This document shows positions 60,035 to 64,000 of a stretch of DNA of 64,000 nt, one piece after another. The position numbers and the translations under genes were made by a program. Below the pieces are notes generated by a model. The model worked only from the letters and a program-made list of their open reading frames with translations, was not told where the DNA came from and did not search any database. Source of the DNA: VAZQ01 sp963702695. GTDB lineage: Bacteria; Pseudomonadota; Alphaproteobacteria; Rhizobiales; Xanthobacteraceae. The stretch spans positions 281,917 through 345,916 of the forward strand of contig CAVPDS010000003.1 in assembly GCA_963702695.1 (NCBI GenBank), in the 5' to 3' direction. Position 1 is the stretch's first letter, and every line of letters begins with the position of its first letter.

Positions 60035-60819
60035 GGGGCCAGCTTCGGCTTCAGCTATGTGCCACCGCGCTTCGGAGCTAGGTCAGCCGCGATTTCGCCT
60101 TGGCGATCTCGGCCGAAAGCGCAGCGATCTCCTCCGCACGCACGCCGGCATACACGTGGCTTCGGTCGGCCGTTGCGGCGGTAAGCGCGGCGCGCGCCTG
60201 CCCGACCGATGCGGATAAGCTGAATCCTGCCTTTGCGCTGACGCCGCAGGACGGCGACCGGATGCCGAAGCGCGACGAGTTCAAGTTCCAGGCCGGGGCG
60301 GCTACGAAAGCGGAACGAGAGCAGCGAAACAAAAGCGGAAAATCATCGTGATCATGCCCGCCACGGTACGTCGGTGGCGCGAAAATCTCGAGCCATTCTC
60401 GGTACATCGGAGTTTTGAGCATGGACAGGTCAAGAGATCGCCTATGACCAGAACGCCTACGGCTTGCGTCACCGCGTCGAATGCTTCGCAAGACCTTGCG
60501 CCACCAAGCGGTTGATGACCGGCGGCTGATGGGTATGGTGCTCAACATTGGACTTTTGTTATAAATTAGCCAAGATGAGCCAACATTCTTCCTCGTTGGG
60601 GGCAGGGCGGAGGTTGTGAGCGCGGTGACGGTTGGAATCGTTGGTGCCGCGATTGACGAGCTCGGCGAGGCCTTGAGCGAGGCCACGACGAGGACGTGCC
60701 TCGCCCTGGCGAGGCATGAATATCCCTAAAGGGTAATCCGACTACAAGCTCAGGCCGGTCTGAACGGCGGGGGCTCGGGAGGACGTGGACATGAGTTGCC
60801 GAAAAAGCCTTGGTTGGTG
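60035..60819. other. Degenerate stretch without an intact gene
   Basis: Contains the minus-strand end of an unidentified helical protein (stop near 60078; RAEEIAALSAEIAKAKSRLT), a piece reading YDQNAYGLRHRVECF around 60440-60485 that resembles the end of an IS5 transposase, and a plus-strand piece SAVTVGIVGAAIDELGEALS near 60620-60680. None is a complete gene. Confidence 0.4.
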
Positions 60820-61305
60820 ATGGCTTCGGACATCAAGAGCCACGACGTGGAAGGACGCTCGGCGGCAAAGCTGCCAACGATCGATTTCTCGTCTGTGCTG
60901 GCGCGCACCATCGAATCTATCCACGACGACCCGGCGCAGCTGCGCAACGCCGTCTATGAGCTAGCGCGCGTCAAGCTGCAGCGGGAGGCGTGGCAGCATA
61001 ACCCGCCGATGAACCTTCTTGAAATGCGGCGTCTGATGTTGGCGCTCGAGACCGCAATCGAGCGGGTTGAGACGCTGTCTTCGCAACAGGACGAGTTGAG
61101 GAGCCTGCAGGACCCCCAGCGGCGATTGCTCGACGGCGGGAGCTCCAACGCGCAAGTTTTCTTCGATGATGCACTCCATCCCGTTGAAATCATCGAACAG
61201 TTCCCAGCTGGGAAACGGAGGCCCGTCATGCGTCTGCCTTCCTATCCAAAGCCCAATTGGCGGACCACGCCTGGAAGTGGCGTTGGTCAGGCACGGCCCC
61301 GCTAG
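60820..61305 (+). CDS. Conserved hypothetical protein, possibly frameshifted into the next gene
   Basis: A 161-residue ORF from ATG 60820 (MASDIKSHDVEGRSAAKLP). The core FSSVLARTIESIHDDPAQLR, NAVYELARVKLQREAWQHNP and LALETAIERVETLSSQQDEL is helical and recalls conserved Bradyrhizobium proteins of unknown function. The C-terminus MRLPSYPKPNWRTTPGSG runs through DNA that, in another frame, continues into the next gene (AFLSKAQLADHAWKWRW), so the true end may be altered. Confidence 0.55.
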   Translation: MASDIKSHDVEGRSAAKLPTIDFSSVLARTIESIHDDPAQLRNAVYELARVKLQREAWQHNPPMNLLEMRRLMLALETAIERVETLSSQQDELRSLQDPQRRLLDGGSSNAQVFFDDALHPVEIIEQFPAGKRRPVMRLPSYPKPNWRTTPGSGVGQARPR

Positions 61306-62018
61306 TCAGGGTATCGCTCATTCTTCTTTCAGTGATCACGCTCTCATTGATCGTGGAGCAATTCGCCCGCTTCCGCTCTGATATCCGATCCCCCCTGACG
61401 GCGATCGCGCGGTCGTTCGTGCAGAGCGACGAACCCAAACCGGTTGCCCAGGCACAGTTGGCATCACCCGCGGCGCCACCGCGAGTACCGGCATTTCCGC
61501 TCCCGACCGTTTACGGCGTTTACGCCCTCAGCGATGGGGAACTCTTCGAGCTGGAAGCGCTACCGGGCCGCGTGCCCGACCAGAAGGTGCTCATGTCCAC
61601 GCCGATCAAGACACCAGGCCACACGAAGCTGCCAGATGGGCGGCTCGCGTTTTTCGTCTATCGCCGCGACATCGCGACCAGCGCGCCTGACCGCGTCCAG
61701 ATCCGCGTCATCGCGAAGGTCATGCGCGCCATGACGTTCAATACCCGACAAGCCAACACAACCAGTGTCGACGATCAATGGACGATCCGTGGCAATTCCT
61801 ATGAGTTACGGGTAGCGCCGGTGCCTGACAACACAGAAATGCTGATGATCCGGCCGGAGAATTCCGACTTCGAACTTCCCGCCGGACGTTATGGGCTGGT
61901 GCTCAAAGGCCAAGCCTACGACTTCACCGTGGCAGGGCCCATCACCGATCCTACGCAGTGCCTTGAGCGGGTCGAAGCCGCGAATGGCGCCTTCTTTTCT
62001 GAATGCCGGAAATTGTAA
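61257..62018 (+). CDS. Membrane-anchored conserved hypothetical protein
   Basis: A 253-residue frame beginning at TTG 61257; no ATG or clear ribosome site exists in the open frame, which reaches back only to 61188, so the start is uncertain. It has one TM helix (LVRVSLILLSVITLSLIVEQ, ~16-35), a Pro-rich spacer and a C-terminal globular domain (PTVYGVYALSDGELFELEAL, RLAFFVYRRDIATSAPDRVQ, YGLVLKGQAYDFTVAGPI). Probably exposed outside the inner membrane. Function unknown; likely an operon partner of, or once fused to, the preceding gene. Confidence 0.6.
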   Translation: MADHAWKWRWSGTAPLVRVSLILLSVITLSLIVEQFARFRSDIRSPLTAIARSFVQSDEPKPVAQAQLASPAAPPRVPAFPLPTVYGVYALSDGELFELEALPGRVPDQKVLMSTPIKTPGHTKLPDGRLAFFVYRRDIATSAPDRVQIRVIAKVMRAMTFNTRQANTTSVDDQWTIRGNSYELRVAPVPDNTEMLMIRPENSDFELPAGRYGLVLKGQAYDFTVAGPITDPTQCLERVEAANGAFFSECRKL

Positions 62019-62045
62019 GGACCTGGTGGATCAATCTACGCGGCG

Positions 62046-62405
62046 CTAGGGACACGCGACGACTTCGCGTACGCGCCAGCCATGTTCATCAGAGAGCTGC
62101 ACGCGATACACTCGGCAGTCAGAATCAGCTCCATCGTTCGCGAAGTCCGAGTCCATCCCGGTAAAACCCAATCCCCTTTGCCCCCAGCGTACTTGTGCAC
62201 CATTGCGGCCAGCGCTTCCGCGCCAAACAACTTCGCGGTCCCGAGCCCCGCCATCGCGCCGGCCCGCGATGGGAGCACCGCGGGTTCCTCCGCGAAATTC
62301 ACCACCTGGGGAAATGCGGTCCGATCTAGCGGAGGAGATATCCGGCGTGAGCAGCAACGCACAGAACGCCGCTCCTGCGATCACTGCACGCATCAAGTTA
62401 CCCAT
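62046..62405 (-). CDS. Exported hypothetical protein
   Basis: A 119-residue ORF with AGGAAG before ATG 62405 and a signal peptide (MRAVIAGAAFCALLLTPDISSA from an internal Met at residue 5). The mature part is Gly/Arg-rich and ends CRVYRVQLSDEHGWRVREVV. The ending resembles small exported proteins of Bradyrhizobium; the middle looks altered by small indels. Function unknown. Confidence 0.5.
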   Translation of the reverse strand: MGNLMRAVIAGAAFCALLLTPDISSARSDRISPGGEFRGGTRGAPIAGRRDGGARDREVVWRGSAGRNGAQVRWGQRGLGFTGMDSDFANDGADSDCRVYRVQLSDEHGWRVREVVACP

Positions 62406-62617
62406 ACTATCTTCCTCTCGCTATATCGGAAGCTTTCTCGAACCAAGGCCTTGCGCGAATTACCAATACATCCGGTGCAAGGCGCTGCCAGAGTTTTGTC
62501 CGAGTAACCTAAACACTGGACCCCGGATCCCCCGGACTTAATCAGCCTTCGAGCTTGCATGCAGCTGGGTGATTACGCGGGCTCGCTTGCAAGAGTGCGG
62601 GTGACCCGTGGAGGCTC

Positions 62618-62971
62618 GTGCGGCTTTCTCCCATGCGCCTTGCTGGGCGAAGCTGCGATGCCATCAACGCACCGCTGGTGGTGGACGACACGAATGAACG
62701 AAACGATTTTTCGATTTTCCACGCTTATGTTGAGAAGCGTCTGTTAGCAAAGCCGCGCCGAGGTGATGTCGTCGTCAGAAACATTTGCCCGCACATAAGG
62801 TCGAAGGCATCAGAGAAATGGTCGAGGTCACGGGCGCCAGGATATTCTGCTGCCTATTCACCAGACCTCAGCCCGATCGGGAAGCCTTCGCCAATTCGCA
62901 ACGTGCCGCTCCATAAGGTAGCCATGCGCAGCGGGCTGCCTAACCGGATAGCAATGGTCTCAGAAATGCGA
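62618..62971 (+). pseudogene. IS630 transposase remnant
   Basis: Pieces CDAINAPLVVDDTNERNDFS, FHAYVEKRLLAKPRRGDVVV and AYSPDLSPIGKPSPI correspond to the DDE part of IS630 (usually CDGIxAPxVxDGPINxxxFxxYVExxLxPTLxxGDIVVMDN ... YSPDLNPIE). Key residues such as the middle Asp (MDN) are lost. No ends found. Confidence 0.6.
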
Positions 62972-63164
62972 TGACGGGCCTTGCGTGGCCAAATCGGGCA
63001 CGACTTGCGCGAGTTGTTGTTCATAAGGTCGGATCGAAGCAGAGATTTCCTTCCCGCATCCGGCGCGGCGTCGTTAGTATTCGAATCTCGGCCATGCTCG
63101 AAATATTGTGGGATTGGCCGGCTTGGTCCACTTGTGGCGTTTGCTCCTTCAAGGATCTTCACGC

Positions 63165-63279
63165 ATGCACAAGATGACAAAGTTTGGCTTCGCAATTGTG
63201 GTGCTTGTATCAGCGGTCGCGGAACCGATTTTCGCGCAGGACGGGAGCCATTTCCCAACCGCCGTGCATATCCGCACAC
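63165..63279 (+). pseudogene. Exported protein gene truncated by IS3
   Basis: From ATG 63165 or 63174 it encodes a signal peptide (MTKFGFAIVVLVSAVAEPIFAQ) and a short mature start (DGSHFPTAVHIRT), where the left end of the IS3 element at 63280 replaces the rest. The translated frame continues into IS DNA and stops at 63317. Confidence 0.55.
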
Positions 63280-63329
63280 TGAACCGCTCCGGGTTTGCCG
63301 GAGGCTCCAACTCTTGAGAGGATGGAGCC

Positions 63330-63659
63330 ATGGACAAGCAGCAAAGGCAGAAGTTTTCACCTGAAGTGCGCGCGCGTGCCGTGCGGATGGTGATTGAGCA
63401 CCGGGTCGATCACGCCTCGCAATGGGCGGCGATCGTCTCGATTGCGGCGAAGATCGGGTGTACGGCGCAGACCCTTCACAACTGGGTGGCCCAGGCCGAG
63501 AGGGACCAGGGCCGTCGAGCTGGCTCCACGACAGAGGAACGCGAGCGGATCAAGGCGCTGGAACGCGAGAACCGCGAGCTTCGCCAAGCCAATGAGATTC
63601 TGCGCAAGGCGTCGGCTTATTTTGCCCAGGCGGAGCTCGACCGCCGGTTCAGGCCATGA
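63330..63659 (+). CDS. IS3-family transposase OrfA
   Basis: A 109-residue HTH protein (MDKQQRQKFSPEVRARAVRM, IAAKIGCTAQTLHNWVAQAE) with a C-terminal leucine zipper (IKALERENRELRQANEILRK) and the KASAYFAQAELDRR end. GAGAGGA lies before ATG 63330. Its stop overlaps the orfB start, the usual site for -1 frameshifting to OrfAB. Confidence 0.92.
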   Translation: MDKQQRQKFSPEVRARAVRMVIEHRVDHASQWAAIVSIAAKIGCTAQTLHNWVAQAERDQGRRAGSTTEERERIKALERENRELRQANEILRKASAYFAQAELDRRFRP

Positions 63660-64000
63660 TCGGCTTCATTGACGATTATCGCCGGGCTTACGGGGTCGAG
63701 CCGATCTGTCGTGTACTGAAGATCGCCCCTTCCACCTATCACGCTCACGACGAGCGGCGGCGTTGCCCTGACACGGCGCCGCCGCGCGTCCAGCGGGATG
63801 CAGCGTTGCGCGTGGAGATTCGGCGCGTGTTCGATGAGAACTTCCAAGTCTACGGTGTCCGCAAGGTCTGGCGTCAGTTGGTGCGAGAGGGCGAAGATGT
63901 GGCCCGCTGCACGGTGGCCCGGCTGATGCGCAGAATGGGCTTGCAGGGCGTCATTCGCGGAAGACGCGTGAGGACGACGATCAGCGACAAGGCCGCGCCA
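63656..64000 (+). CDS. IS3-family transposase OrfB (3' end outside window)
   Basis: First 115 residues of OrfB: MIGFIDDYRRAYGVEPICRV, APSTYHAHDERRRCPDTAPP, then the HTH_21 region VYGVRKVWRQLVREGEDVAR and CTVARLMRRMGLQGVIRGRR. The DDE catalytic core lies beyond the window edge. Confidence 0.92.
   Translation, partial: MIGFIDDYRRAYGVEPICRVLKIAPSTYHAHDERRRCPDTAPPRVQRDAALRVEIRRVFDENFQVYGVRKVWRQLVREGEDVARCTVARLMRRMGLQGVIRGRRVRTTISDKAAP

Larger units (their letters stand above)
63280..64000 (+). mobile_element. IS3-family element (right part outside window)
   Basis: The left end TGAACCGCTCCGGGTTTGCC is followed by orfA and orfB in the standard overlapping arrangement. The element continues past the right edge. 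Confidence 0.85.

Overview
The window reads as chromosome of an alphaproteobacterium of the order Hyphomicrobiales (Bradyrhizobiaceae/Xanthobacteraceae type). The base composition is GC-rich, a cell-division pair ftsE/ftsX sits beside a zinc-ribbon gene and a CpdR-like receiver, solute-binding proteins are abundant, and the formate dehydrogenase locus has the arrangement I associate with this group (DUF6352/DUF3305/DUF3306, TorD, Tat peptide, fdh, mobB, moeA, mobA, fdhD). These identities come from reading the translated protein, not from a database search.

Region 1 (1-22.8 kb) is dense host chromosome. It holds ftsX and ftsE, preceded on the same strand by a TIR-domain protein that looks like inserted cargo, then a zinc-ribbon membrane protein and a single-domain response regulator. 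Next come a hydantoinase-B-like protein with a 4,5-dihydroxyphthalate-decarboxylase-like protein, a complete dipeptide-type ABC importer (binding protein divergent from two permeases and two ATPases), an operon of an ornithine-cyclodeaminase-like enzyme with two more binding proteins, and a Tat-exported alpha/beta hydrolase lacking its usual nucleophile. The first half of the formate dehydrogenase accessory genes closes the region: a poly-[4Fe-4S] protein, a biotin/lipoate-ligase-fold protein, DUF6352, DUF3305 and DUF3306.

Region 2 (about 22.8-34.2 kb) is an integrated element lying between DUF3306 and the HTH-TorD gene, so it splits the formate dehydrogenase locus. It carries a tyrosine integrase, a P27-type small terminase with two tiny overlapping genes, an HK97-like major capsid protein, a TOPRIM/DUF3631 primase-helicase and many small unknowns. 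I see no portal, large terminase, tail or lysis gene. It looks like a capsid-encoding phage satellite. One of its genes is interrupted by an IS5-family copy, and a 10-bp repeat is a candidate attachment core.

Region 3 (34.2-43.6 kb) is the formate dehydrogenase itself: the TorD chaperone fused to an HTH domain, a Tat small protein, the three subunits of a periplasm-facing membrane-bound enzyme, and the cofactor genes mobB, moeA, mobA and fdhD. A 40-residue membrane peptide sits between moeA and mobA.

Region 4 (43.7-64 kb) is an accessory region opened by a second, P4-type integrase. It is largely an insertion-sequence graveyard: an IS66 carrying an IS630, an IS5 carrying an IS110/IS1111, and remnants of IS630, IS1182, IS3 and IS5. 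Among these lie a Ku fragment, an HUH-Rep-like ORF, an array of 216-bp hairpin-bearing tandem repeats split by a decayed IS630, a few Bradyrhizobium-type hypothetical genes, and an IS3 element running off the right edge. No rRNA, tRNA or CRISPR array was seen.
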